The notes under the pieces: model-generated | Told to the model about the DNA's origin: nothing | Database searches by the model: none | Seen by the model: the letters and a program-made list of their open reading frames with translations, nothing else | Origin: Bacillota bacterium | GTDB lineage: Bacteria; Bacillota; Clostridia; Tissierellales; Peptoniphilaceae | Length of the DNA stretch: 64,000 nucleotides | Assembly: GCA_030532225.1 (NCBI GenBank) | Contig: JAUNLQ010000002.1 | Coordinates: forward strand, 62,001 to 126,000 | Reading direction: 5' to 3' | In this document: piece by piece, positions 26,816-34,925 of the stretch | Numbering within the stretch: position 1 is the stretch's first letter | How the letters are laid out: each line of letters begins with the position of its first letter | Program-made: the position numbers and the translations under genes

Positions 26816-27816
26816 AGGTCGCCTTCAGTAACTTGGCCTAGCTTATAAATTTTTAGGTCTTCATTTTCTAGAAGTTTTTTTCCTTCTGCTTCAGAAAGAA
26901 TTAGAATCATACCTAGACCCATATTAAAGGTTCCATACATTTCTTTTAGGTCAACATTGCCCCATTCTTGTAGGAGCTTAAAGATTTTTGGAACTTCTAC
27001 TACTGTCATATCTACATTTGCTCCTAAACCTTGTGGCAGGATTCTTGGTAGGTTTTCATAAATTCCCCCACCTGTTATATGACAAAGTCCCTTAATATCA
27101 TATTTTTCTATTAAAGGATAAACATCTTCTACATAGATCTTTGTTGGTTTTAGTAGGGCTTGGCCTAAAGTCATGTCTAAGTCGTCAATATAGTCTCCTA
27201 GGTCCATGTTTTTGTGGTCAAAGACTATTTTTCTAACTAAAGAATAGCCATTAGAATGGATGCCAGAAGATGGAAGGCCTAAAAGCAGGTCTCCTTCACT
27301 AATCTTAGACCCATCTATAATCTTGTCCTTTTCCACAACTCCAACTGCAAAGCCTGCTAGGTCGTAGTCATTTTCCTTATAAATGCCAGGCATTTCTGCA
27401 GTTTCTCCACCTAAAAGGGCAGCTTGGGCTTTCTTGCAACCTGAGGCTACTCCTTCAACTATGGCCGCCATTTTTTCTGGGACCAACTTGCCTGTGGCTA
27501 TATAGTCTAAGAAGAAAATTGGTTTGGCTCCTTGGCACAAGATGTCGTTGACACACATGGCCACACAGTCTTCTCCAACTGTGTTGTGAACATCCATCAT
27601 TTGGGCGATTTGAACCTTGGAACCTACTCCATCTGTTCCTGAAACTAAAACTGGATTTTCCATTTTCAGCTTGCTAAGTTCAAACATTCCTGCAAAGCCG
27701 CCAATGTCGTTTAAGACTCCATCTATATGAGTTTCTTTTACTGTATCTTTTATTAATTTTACTTGCTTGTAGCCAGCTTCCTTGTCTACGCCAGCGTCTT
27801 TATAAGTGATTGCCAT
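26800..27816 (-). CDS. purM: Phosphoribosylformylglycinamidine cyclo-ligase
   Basis: ATP-dependent closure of FGAM to AIR, the fifth purine step. The sequence shows the AIR synthase pattern: YKDAGVDKEAGYK at the start, SGTDGVGSKVQIA, CVNDILCQGAKPIFFLDY, GGETAEMPGIY, and GLPSSGIHSNGYSLVRK. The 338-residue length is normal. It overlaps purF upstream by 17 bases and purN downstream by 16, indicating tight coupling. Confidence 0.97.
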   Translation of the reverse strand: MAITYKDAGVDKEAGYKQVKLIKDTVKETHIDGVLNDIGGFAGMFELSKLKMENPVLVSGTDGVGSKVQIAQMMDVHNTVGEDCVAMCVNDILCQGAKPIFFLDYIATGKLVPEKMAAIVEGVASGCKKAQAALLGGETAEMPGIYKENDYDLAGFAVGVVEKDKIIDGSKISEGDLLLGLPSSGIHSNGYSLVRKIVFDHKNMDLGDYIDDLDMTLGQALLKPTKIYVEDVYPLIEKYDIKGLCHITGGGIYENLPRILPQGLGANVDMTVVEVPKIFKLLQEWGNVDLKEMYGTFNMGLGMILILSEAEGKKLLENEDLKIYKLGQVTEGDLCVEI

Positions 27817-29086
27817 TTTCCACCTCTATTGGATATTTTCCATCAAAACAATGCTTACAGAATTTATTGCCACCACAAACATAAATTAGGCTGTCTAGGC
27901 TTAAGTAGGCCAAGGAGTCAGCTCCAATTTCTTTGCAGGTTTCTTCTACTGTTAGGTTGGCACCGATTAAATATTTTTCGTCTGGGGTGTCAACACACAA
28001 GTCACAAGAGTGTTTTACTGGTGGACAGGCTATACGGACGTGGACTTCAATTGCTCCAGCATCTCTTAACATTTGTACTGTGGATTTTATAGTTGTTCCC
28101 CTAACAATTGAGTCGTCTACTAGGATAACTCTCTTCCCTTCTAGGTTTTTTCTTAGGGGGTTCATCTTTATTTTTACTGCCTTTTCCCTCATTCTTTGGT
28201 CAGGAAGAATAAAACTTCTGCCAACGTATCTGTTTTTCAAAATTCCTTCTTTGTAGGGAATCCTAGATTCATGAGAATAACCAAGGGCTGCAATTATTCC
28301 TGAGTCTGGAGCACCAACAATTAGGTCTCCATTTACTGGAGCTTCTTCTGCCAGCCTTCTACCCATGTTGTACCTGGCTTCATAAACAGACTTGCCTCCC
28401 ATAAAGGAGTCTTGTCTGGCTATATATACAAACTCAAAAATACAGCCTTGTTCATTTCTTTGGTCTACACATTGGGAAGTCATTCCATCCTTGGTAAAGG
28501 TAACAATTTCTCCAGGTAGTAGGTCTCTTACATACTCTGCTCCAATTGAGTCAATGGCAGCAGTTTCAGAAGCCACTACATAGGACTGGTCATACTTGCC
28601 GATTACTAGGCTCTTGATCCCCCAAGGGTCTCTAATGGCAATCATCCTGTCCTTGTTAATGTGAATAATTGAATAGGCTCCCTTTAGGTTTTTAATTTTT
28701 TCTGCCAGGTCTTCTTCATCACACAAAAAGTCTGCTATATGTTGTCTACTAAGGGCCTTTTCCAAGAAGTTTCCATCTATAGAAAGTAGGGCTTCACAGT
28801 CCTTACATGGAAAGACTTCAGGCAAGTAGGCCTTGTTAGTGTCTTCATCTTGGAAGGCGTATTTTACATGGGCTGCCCCCTTGTTACCCTTAATAGAATT
28901 AATTACTTCTTCTTCATAAATATCAGAAACCAAACCCTGGCCTCTAAGTTGACTTATTTCACAATCATCTATAACAACAAGACCGCTTCCAACTTCTCCC
29001 CTATGTTGCAAGGCATAAAGGGACCAGTGGAGGAGGGGGGCTACATTAATATCTTCATCCCCAAAAATTCCAATATGTCCGCTCAA
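27800..29086 (-). CDS. purF: Amidophosphoribosyltransferase with degenerate glutaminase domain
   Basis: First committed step of purine synthesis, making phosphoribosylamine from PRPP. The C-terminal PRTase is intact (AVKIKMNPLR, VILVDDSIVRGTT at 321-332), as are cysteines matching the iron-sulfur ligands of Bacillus-type PurF (C215 in CIFEFVYIAR, C410 and C413). The N-terminal glutamine amidotransferase domain is not: the nucleophile of the usual CGVFG start is replaced (SGHIGIFG, residues 2-9), RYST is KYAF (75-78) and HNGN is IDGN (103-106). The TTG start at 29086 has AGGAG upstream, and no cysteine precedes it. I infer ammonia-dependent activity; the frame is open and the gene sits mid-operon, so decay is unlikely. 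Confidence 0.9.
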   Translation of the reverse strand: MSGHIGIFGDEDINVAPLLHWSLYALQHRGEVGSGLVVIDDCEISQLRGQGLVSDIYEEEVINSIKGNKGAAHVKYAFQDEDTNKAYLPEVFPCKDCEALLSIDGNFLEKALSRQHIADFLCDEEDLAEKIKNLKGAYSIIHINKDRMIAIRDPWGIKSLVIGKYDQSYVVASETAAIDSIGAEYVRDLLPGEIVTFTKDGMTSQCVDQRNEQGCIFEFVYIARQDSFMGGKSVYEARYNMGRRLAEEAPVNGDLIVGAPDSGIIAALGYSHESRIPYKEGILKNRYVGRSFILPDQRMREKAVKIKMNPLRKNLEGKRVILVDDSIVRGTTIKSTVQMLRDAGAIEVHVRIACPPVKHSCDLCVDTPDEKYLIGANLTVEETCKEIGADSLAYLSLDSLIYVCGGNKFCKHCFDGKYPIEVENGNHL

Positions 29087-29104
29087 TCTCTTCTCCTTTT
29101 GAAA

Positions 29105-29572
29105 TTATAAGTCTAAGTCCTTGTCAGCTTGGACTACATCAGCTTCAAGTTTTTCCCTATAGGCTTCAAGTTTTTCTCTTAAAGCTGGATCTTCAATGGC
29201 CAACATGGAAATTGCAACAAGGGCTGCATTTTCGCCTCCATCAATGGCAACTGTAGCAACTGGGATGCCCTTTGGCATTTGAACAGTTGAAAGAAGGGAG
29301 TCTAGGCCGTCCATAGTTGAGGACTTCACTGGGATACCGATTACTGGTTTTACTGTCATGCCAGCAATAACCCCAGCTAGGTGGGCTGCCTTTCCAGCCA
29401 TGGCTATGAAAATCTTGTTGTCAGTTGTAGCCACATAGTCTTGTAAAACCTTTAGGGCCCTGTGGGCAGAAATAACTTTCACTTCATAAGGAATATCAAA
29501 TTCCTTTAAAATCTTTACTACCTTTTCTCCTATGGCCTTGTCAGAAGCTGACCCCATAATTACACTAATCAT
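29105..29572 (-). CDS. purE: N5-carboxyaminoimidazole ribonucleotide mutase (class I PurE)
   Basis: Moves the carboxyl group of N5-CAIR to C4, giving CAIR. Motifs include VIMGSASDKAIGEK, ISAHRALKVLQDY with the catalytic histidine, AAHLAGVIAG, and LDSLLSTVQMPKGIPVATV. These fit class I rather than the class II enzyme that uses CO2 directly. Class I normally needs PurK, which is not in this window. The 155-residue length is usual. It lies 10 bases after purC. Confidence 0.95.
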   Translation of the reverse strand: MISVIMGSASDKAIGEKVVKILKEFDIPYEVKVISAHRALKVLQDYVATTDNKIFIAMAGKAAHLAGVIAGMTVKPVIGIPVKSSTMDGLDSLLSTVQMPKGIPVATVAIDGGENAALVAISMLAIEDPALREKLEAYREKLEADVVQADKDLDL

Positions 29573-29582
29573 TGTTTGCCTC

Positions 29583-30260
29583 CTAAATTAAATAAGCGTG
29601 GATTTCTAATGGAGATAGTTTTTGATCTCCCTTGTAAACTCTCATTGACCCACCAGAAATTTCGTCTATAAGCATAATTTCTCCTTGGTCATCTCTGGCA
29701 AATTCAAACTTTAAATCATAAAGTTCTAGACCCTTATCTGCTAAAATATCCTTTACAATTTTTGCAATTTCCTTGGTCATAGAAATAATAAGCTTGTATT
29801 CTTCCTTAGTTAAGATGCCTAGCATTTCAAGGCCTTCGTCTGTAATAAGAGGGTCCTTTCTCTCATCGTCCTTCAAAGTTATCTCTGCATAAGCATCAAG
29901 TGGCGCCCCGTCTTCAATATACATTCCATATCTACGAATAAAGGATCCAACTGCCCTAAACCTACAAATAGCCTCTAAGCCATTACCAAACATGTTGGCC
30001 TTTTTCACTTCCATAGTGTTTTCTTCTATGTTAGAAGAAATATAGTGGGTCTTTATGCCCTTGTCATTTAATAGCTCGTAGAAGAACTTGGTGATTTTTA
30101 GAGCTTCCCTACCAGCACCCTCAATCTTTAGGCCAACTTGGTTTTCACCTGGATCGAAAACTCCATCTTTTCCAGTAACATCGTCTTTAAATTTTAGGCA
30201 AATATTGCCATTGTCCATTTGGTAAACGTCCTTAGTTTTACCAGTATAAAGTTTTTCCAT
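29583..30260 (-). CDS. purC: SAICAR synthetase
   Basis: ATP-dependent joining of CAIR and aspartate. It begins with the diagnostic KLYTGKTKDVYQ and contains ICRFRAVGSFIRRYGM, LKDDERKDPLI, YDLKFEFA and MLIDEISGGSMRVY. I set the start at the ATG at 30260 (225 residues) because GGGAGGAT lies 7 bases upstream. The longer frame reaching 30293 would begin inside the riboswitch terminator region. It is the first gene of the pur operon, directly controlled by the leader RNA. Confidence 0.95.
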   Translation of the reverse strand: MEKLYTGKTKDVYQMDNGNICLKFKDDVTGKDGVFDPGENQVGLKIEGAGREALKITKFFYELLNDKGIKTHYISSNIEENTMEVKKANMFGNGLEAICRFRAVGSFIRRYGMYIEDGAPLDAYAEITLKDDERKDPLITDEGLEMLGILTKEEYKLIISMTKEIAKIVKDILADKGLELYDLKFEFARDDQGEIMLIDEISGGSMRVYKGDQKLSPLEIHAYLI

Positions 30261-30276
30261 TAAAATCCTCCCAGTC

Positions 30277-30415
30277 AAAAAAATAAAGCCCAAAAGGGTA
30301 GGTATTCGAAACCTACCCCTCTGGGCTTTTGTCCCTTAGGTGTAATGCTAAAACCTTAGCACCTATGTCGCTCGGTTCATTAGGTCTTATCCTCGAATCC
30401 CTAGACATACTTTCT
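30277..30415 (-). ncRNA. ykkC-family riboswitch, probably PRPP-sensing, with terminator expression platform
   Basis: The leader of purC, read on the minus strand, carries the conserved pieces of the ykkC superfamily in order: TCTAGGGATTCGAGG, ACCGAGCGAC, and AAGGGACAAAAGCCCAGAGG. Subtype 2 of this family senses ppGpp or PRPP, and the PRPP class controls purine genes, which matches purC here. From 30330 to 30277 a long terminator hairpin forms in which the aptamer segment AAAGCCC pairs with GGGCTTT, followed by seven T. A folded aptamer would sequester AAAGCCC and prevent termination, so this reads as an ON switch. Ligand class is inference; the sequence match and overlap are visible. Confidence 0.82.
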
Positions 30416-30438
30416 AAATATAGCTTTCATTCAATCTA

Positions 30439-30467
30439 ATACTAGCAAGTATAAAAGTTTTTGTCAA
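30439..30467 (-). promoter_or_regulatory. Strong sigma-A promoter of the purine operon
   Basis: On the minus strand TTGACA (30462-30467) and TAGTAT (30439-30444) are exactly 17 bases apart. Transcription would begin near 30430, about 15 bases before the riboswitch. Confidence 0.8.
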
Positions 30468-30479
30468 CAAGTTCTAGAT

Positions 30480-30712
30480 TTATTAAAAAAAATTTACAGA
30501 GGGGAAATATTGAAAATAAAAACCTCCAAATCTCTAACTTTTTTCTCGCCTAAAAATTTACAACTTATTATAATAAGCCTATGGATACTTATAGATAATA
30601 AGATAAGAATTATTTGCAAAAATTATAAAACTCCTTGTTATACTTGTCCTATAGGTGTAAGATAATACATAGAAGTAGTGAACTATAACAAAGCATTCTC
30701 TACATAAGAAAT
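30480..30712. other. AT-rich intergenic stretch, no feature recognised
   Basis: Between the pur promoter and the surface-protein promoter lies very AT-rich sequence. I found no ORF with a ribosome site, no strong hairpin and no RNA motif in it. Confidence 0.4.
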
Positions 30713-30742
30713 TTGACTTAAAACTTAAGTTCCTACTTTATA
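30713..30742 (+). promoter_or_regulatory. Possible promoter of the giant SLH protein gene
   Basis: TTGACT (30713-30718) and TTTATA (30737-30742) are 18 bases apart, about 30 bases before the AAGGAGG ribosome site. The -10 is weak. Confidence 0.4.
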
Positions 30743-30770
30743 ACTTTAATAGATTTCAAGGAGGTTTGTT

Positions 30771-33700
30771 ATGAAGAAAAAACTTACAAGCCTAGAAGGC
30801 TTACTTATTATTTTAACTCTTATTTTATCTCTCTGTCTAAGTCCTAGCCATATTTTCGCCCAAGAACTTGAAGGCAATAGATTAGGAATCCAAGATGAAC
30901 CTAGCTTAGAAGCAGAATCTCTAACAGCTGGAGGTCTTGAACTTGGAGAAAATCTAGTAGGACCAGCCTTAAGAGGTAATAAAAAAGAGATTCACATTAG
31001 AACAAATGAGGAATTGATTGCCCTTTTAAACAGCGAATATAAATCCTACGAGTTTCAAAATGATGAATGGCGTTATATGGTAAGAAATACCAATATTTAT
31101 TTGGAAGACGATTTTGTCATTTCCTCTGATGATATTAATGATCAATTTCTTGAAAATACTGCCCATGAAAAATATGAGCATGCTTTTTGCTTAGCAAACA
31201 GTAATTTTTATGGCCAGGGCCATACCATCACCATCAATCAAGGCCATCGTGATATGTATTCCCTTTTTGGTAAGTTGGAAATTGGCGGCGATGATACAGT
31301 CAATGAAATTAAAGACTTAAAGCTGGTTTATAAGGGGGACGTCCGTGGCACAGGCTTTGCCCAAACAACTTCTTCTAACGGGACTGGCATCTTTAAGTTT
31401 TCAAACATTGATATTACCGTGGATGGAAATATTTTACCCCTACTAAGAAAAGGAAAAAATATCCAAGTTAATGAGACTAGGGCAGAAGCAGCGGGCTTTA
31501 TGTTGGGCCTATCATTTGCAGAAGTAGATGGGGTAAAGATCCATGTGACTGGCAATATTGGGTCTGAACAAGCAGAACAATCTCTCGAATCTGACACAGA
31601 TATTATTTATGGTCGTAGCGCCGGATTTATCTTAGATCCGTCACAGGTCTCTGACATTGATGTTAGGAATCAATATAAAGGGATGGAAAATCTAGATATT
31701 GCAGTAGACGGGTCTATTGTAGCTACAAGTAAACGAAGACAGGCAGAAGCCACTGGCCTAGGCTATAACTTGCAGTATAAGCTTTTTAAAGGTGTGAAAG
31801 TAGCGGTTGGCGGCGATATTAAGGCTATAACCTCAGAGAAACTTGATTCCAGGACTTATGCAGGCAACAGATACCTACCCAATATTGCTGCCGGCGCAGG
31901 CAAGGACCTCCGTCATTTATCGAATGTAACCATCAATATAGGTGGGTCGATTATGGCTGAAAATGATGGTGACGGCAAGTATAGTACGGCAGCCTTGGGG
32001 ATTGGTTTTTGGGATTATTGGAATGGTTTAGGAAATGATGAAGACCGTAAAGCCCTGCCCTTAACCATTAAGGGTGTGAATCTCAATGTAGGAGGAAATA
32101 TTAGTGCCAAATCCAACCATAACTACTATAAGTTTTCAGAGTTATCCTCCTTTGTGCCAGAAACCATAGCAGTCTTGGGCTTTGACAACGATAGAACCGA
32201 TGCCTTTATTTACCAAGAGTTTTTTGAAGATAACAAACTAATAGCCCAGGGTGACCTGATAGCTGAGGGGAAAGACGGCACGTCCCATGCCTATCTTTGG
32301 GGCAATTTTAGGGGTAAAAATAACCAGCTATCTGCCAATAGCCTGCAAGCTACCAACGAAACAGGGGAAGTCTTTGTGGCGCCTTATATGCATTTCCTTT
32401 CAGGGACTGGGAATAGCGTAACTCTTGAGGCGAATATGGTTGCCAAGGGTAAGGGAGGTAATCTGGCAGGCTTTGCCAATACGGTTACCCTCTTTGATGG
32501 GAAAAAAGACGGCAATAAAATCAAGATCAAAGGCTTTCAAGCTGAGGGCATTAAGCGATTTGGTGGCTTTGCCAATTATGCCAAAAAGCACGAGAACCAG
32601 CCCAATATGGAAATTGAGGTTAAAAATGTAGATCTTTATTTAGAGGATATTGTCATTAAGAACCCAGCGAAAGGAGCCCTTATTGGTGGCTTTATTTCCT
32701 CCAATGGGAATAAAATCAGTGGAGCCAGGGTATATGGTAAAGATTTCACGGTCGATAATAGTCAAGCTTCCTATATTGGTGGTTTCCTTGCCAACAACCG
32801 TAAGAACATGCAAATAGAAGATACCTCTGTCAGCTTTGAGAACCTGAAGGTCAATGGCTATGGTGATGTAGGTGGCTATGTAGGCTATAACTCAGGTGAC
32901 ATAACTGCTAGCGATGTTCAGTTCAATAGTATGAGCATCGTAGGAGACCCTGCCAGCCAAGATACCAATCACTTTAACCTAGGGGGTTTTGAAGGCTATG
33001 GCTATGGGGGGACCATTAAGAATTCCAGTGCCCTTATTGTGGATGGCCTGACCACCACAAATGGCAACTATGTAAATCTGGGTAGCTTTACAGGCATCAG
33101 TTATGATCCTACCTATGTTAATGATGCTGCCCAAGTAGGTGAAAATTTAACCTCTACTAACAACCTAGGGGTAAATAATATAGGTGGCTTTGCCGGTAAA
33201 TTGCTAGCCTATGGGGATACTGCCACCGTGGACAAATCAACGGCTTTGGTCTTTGGTGATATGTCTGGAGAAACAACCGTTTCTGGTTATTCTAACTATG
33301 TAGGAGGTTTTATTGGTGACTTTAGAGGAAAAACTGACGAAGAAAACCAAACCTATATTAAAGATTCTGCTTCCTATGTGGGAGGAGACCTGTCCATGAC
33401 TGCCCAAAAACCTATCTATAGTTATGGCTTAGGACTTATTCAGAACGCAACTTTACAAGGATTTGCTATTTTAGATAGTCTTGGAGATGACCCAGCAAAA
33501 GATAAGGAAGTTATCGACAAGTATCTTGGAGCTGCGGGAGGAAAATTTAACTTTACTAACAATTATCTTGTAGAAGTAGTTGAAGGTAAGCGTACTGCCT
33601 TCCCTATTAGCTTAAGTGATGATGGCCAATTCCAAAAAGGTGCAGAACTTGGCTCTATCACTATTGCTGGCCGTAAATTACAAAACAAGTATTGGGGAGC

Positions 33701-34691
33701 AGAAGCTGATAGTAGTCTAGGTGAATATAAAGATTTTAAATATGTGAAAGAAAATGAAAGCAACATTGCTTTTACTCCAATTGCAACAGGTTCAAGAGAT
33801 ATTTCTATATCACCATTTGAAAAAGCAAGCCTAGCTAACTTTGGTCTTCGTCACCTATCCTTATCGGGCGAAAATGGTCCAATTTTTGATATTTTAGGTA
33901 TTCCTGCTGGTGAAGCAGATGATGAATTTGAAGGCGGTATGGGTGGAGGCATTGATGAAGAGGCTGGCGGTATAGGCGGACCTTTTGATTTTAATCCTTT
34001 ATTCTTCCTAACTGGCCCTGTCTTAAATACTGATGACCACTACCAATATATGACTGGCTATGAGGACCAGACCTTCCGTCCTAATCGCAATATTAGTCGT
34101 GAGGAAGTTACAGCCATGTTCTCTCGTCTTCTAAATGAAAGACCAGAAAAAAATAAGGTTTATGACTATGATTTTTCTGATGTGGAAGTAAGTCGTTGGT
34201 CCATTACACCTATTAGCTATATGTCTTCTATTGCCATGATAAAAGGCTATCCAGACGGAAGCTTCCAACCTGGAAAAAGCATTAGTCGTGCAGAGTTCGC
34301 TGCAATGGCTACTCGCTTTGCTGACTTAGATGAAGGCGAAGCTACATTTACTGATGTGGACTCTGACCACTGGGCCTATTCAGCCATAGCCAAGGCTGCA
34401 AGTGCAGGCTGGGTTTCTGGCTATCCTGATGGAACCTTTAAACCAAATCAAGCCATTACTCGTGCAGAAGTAGTTTCTGTTACTAACCGTATGCTTAGCC
34501 GTTATGCTGACCAAGCCTATATAAGGAAATATGACCAAGAAATTATGTACTTTTCTGATATGACACCTGACCACTGGGCCTACTATCCAATTGTGGAAGC
34601 TACAAATGGCCATGACTATAGTCGAGAACACGGAAGGCTTAGAGAGTACTGGAAAAACCTTAATAACAAATCCTTTGTTTATGACAGGTAG
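30771..34691 (+). CDS. Giant SLH-domain surface protein with GLUG-like beta repeats
   Basis: A 1306-residue secreted cell-wall protein. A signal peptide occupies residues 1-30. From about 75 to 1060 the sequence is rich in Gly, Asn and beta-strand repeats, with recurring GGF or GGY motifs in the second half (YIGGFLANN, DVGGYVGYNSG, NIGGFAGKL, YVGGFIGDF) that resemble GLUG repeats and suggest a beta-solenoid. Three SLH domains follow at about 1085-1255 (TGYEDQTFRPNRNISREE, IKGYPDGSFQPGKSISRAE, SGYPDGTFKPNQAITRAE), which bind secondary cell-wall polymer. The tail resembles that of the second SLH protein. Arginine codons are about half CGN, unlike the AGR-rich neighbours, suggesting transfer. 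Ligand or adhesive function is unknown. Confidence 0.88.
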   Translation: MKKKLTSLEGLLIILTLILSLCLSPSHIFAQELEGNRLGIQDEPSLEAESLTAGGLELGENLVGPALRGNKKEIHIRTNEELIALLNSEYKSYEFQNDEWRYMVRNTNIYLEDDFVISSDDINDQFLENTAHEKYEHAFCLANSNFYGQGHTITINQGHRDMYSLFGKLEIGGDDTVNEIKDLKLVYKGDVRGTGFAQTTSSNGTGIFKFSNIDITVDGNILPLLRKGKNIQVNETRAEAAGFMLGLSFAEVDGVKIHVTGNIGSEQAEQSLESDTDIIYGRSAGFILDPSQVSDIDVRNQYKGMENLDIAVDGSIVATSKRRQAEATGLGYNLQYKLFKGVKVAVGGDIKAITSEKLDSRTYAGNRYLPNIAAGAGKDLRHLSNVTINIGGSIMAENDGDGKYSTAALGIGFWDYWNGLGNDEDRKALPLTIKGVNLNVGGNISAKSNHNYYKFSELSSFVPETIAVLGFDNDRTDAFIYQEFFEDNKLIAQGDLIAEGKDGTSHAYLWGNFRGKNNQLSANSLQATNETGEVFVAPYMHFLSGTGNSVTLEANMVAKGKGGNLAGFANTVTLFDGKKDGNKIKIKGFQAEGIKRFGGFANYAKKHENQPNMEIEVKNVDLYLEDIVIKNPAKGALIGGFISSNGNKISGARVYGKDFTVDNSQASYIGGFLANNRKNMQIEDTSVSFENLKVNGYGDVGGYVGYNSGDITASDVQFNSMSIVGDPASQDTNHFNLGGFEGYGYGGTIKNSSALIVDGLTTTNGNYVNLGSFTGISYDPTYVNDAAQVGENLTSTNNLGVNNIGGFAGKLLAYGDTATVDKSTALVFGDMSGETTVSGYSNYVGGFIGDFRGKTDEENQTYIKDSASYVGGDLSMTAQKPIYSYGLGLIQNATLQGFAILDSLGDDPAKDKEVIDKYLGAAGGKFNFTNNYLVEVVEGKRTAFPISLSDDGQFQKGAELGSITIAGRKLQNKYWGAEADSSLGEYKDFKYVKENESNIAFTPIATGSRDISISPFEKASLANFGLRHLSLSGENGPIFDILGIPAGEADDEFEGGMGGGIDEEAGGIGGPFDFNPLFFLTGPVLNTDDHYQYMTGYEDQTFRPNRNISREEVTAMFSRLLNERPEKNKVYDYDFSDVEVSRWSITPISYMSSIAMIKGYPDGSFQPGKSISRAEFAAMATRFADLDEGEATFTDVDSDHWAYSAIAKAASAGWVSGYPDGTFKPNQAITRAEVVSVTNRMLSRYADQAYIRKYDQEIMYFSDMTPDHWAYYPIVEATNGHDYSREHGRLREYWKNLNNKSFVYDR

Positions 34692-34704
34692 ACCTAATAA
34701 TCCA

Positions 34705-34735
34705 AGCAGAGATAGACAGCTGTCTCTGCTTTTTT
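34705..34735 (+). terminator. Intrinsic terminator of the giant SLH gene
   Basis: AGCAGAGA-AGACA / TGTCT-CTGCT forms a hairpin followed by six T, 13 bases after the stop codon. Confidence 0.8.
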
Positions 34736-34810
34736 AGTTTCAACTTCTTATTCTTATAAGTATTCAAAATATTTTTTCCATTTGCAAGTTTTTGGCCCTA
34801 ATACAATTTA

Positions 34811-34839
34811 TTTACAAGCTTGAGTCTTTAAGCTATGAT
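34811..34839 (+). promoter_or_regulatory. Probable promoter of the RhuM-family gene
   Basis: TTTACA (34811-34816) and TATGAT (34834-34839) are 17 bases apart, about 85 bases before the start. The gene therefore has its own promoter after the SLH terminator. Confidence 0.5.
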
Positions 34840-34925
34840 AGGTGTATAAGTTCAGTTTTATTAAGTTCTAAAAATAATTTAACCCTTAGTAGTTTTAAAG
34901 TTCTCAATGGTCCTTGGAGGTAATT

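Noticed and set aside
27800..29086. purF as a pseudogene
   Set aside because: The frame is intact, PRTase motifs and cluster-type cysteines are conserved, and it overlaps purM in a coupled operon. Loss is confined to the glutaminase residues.
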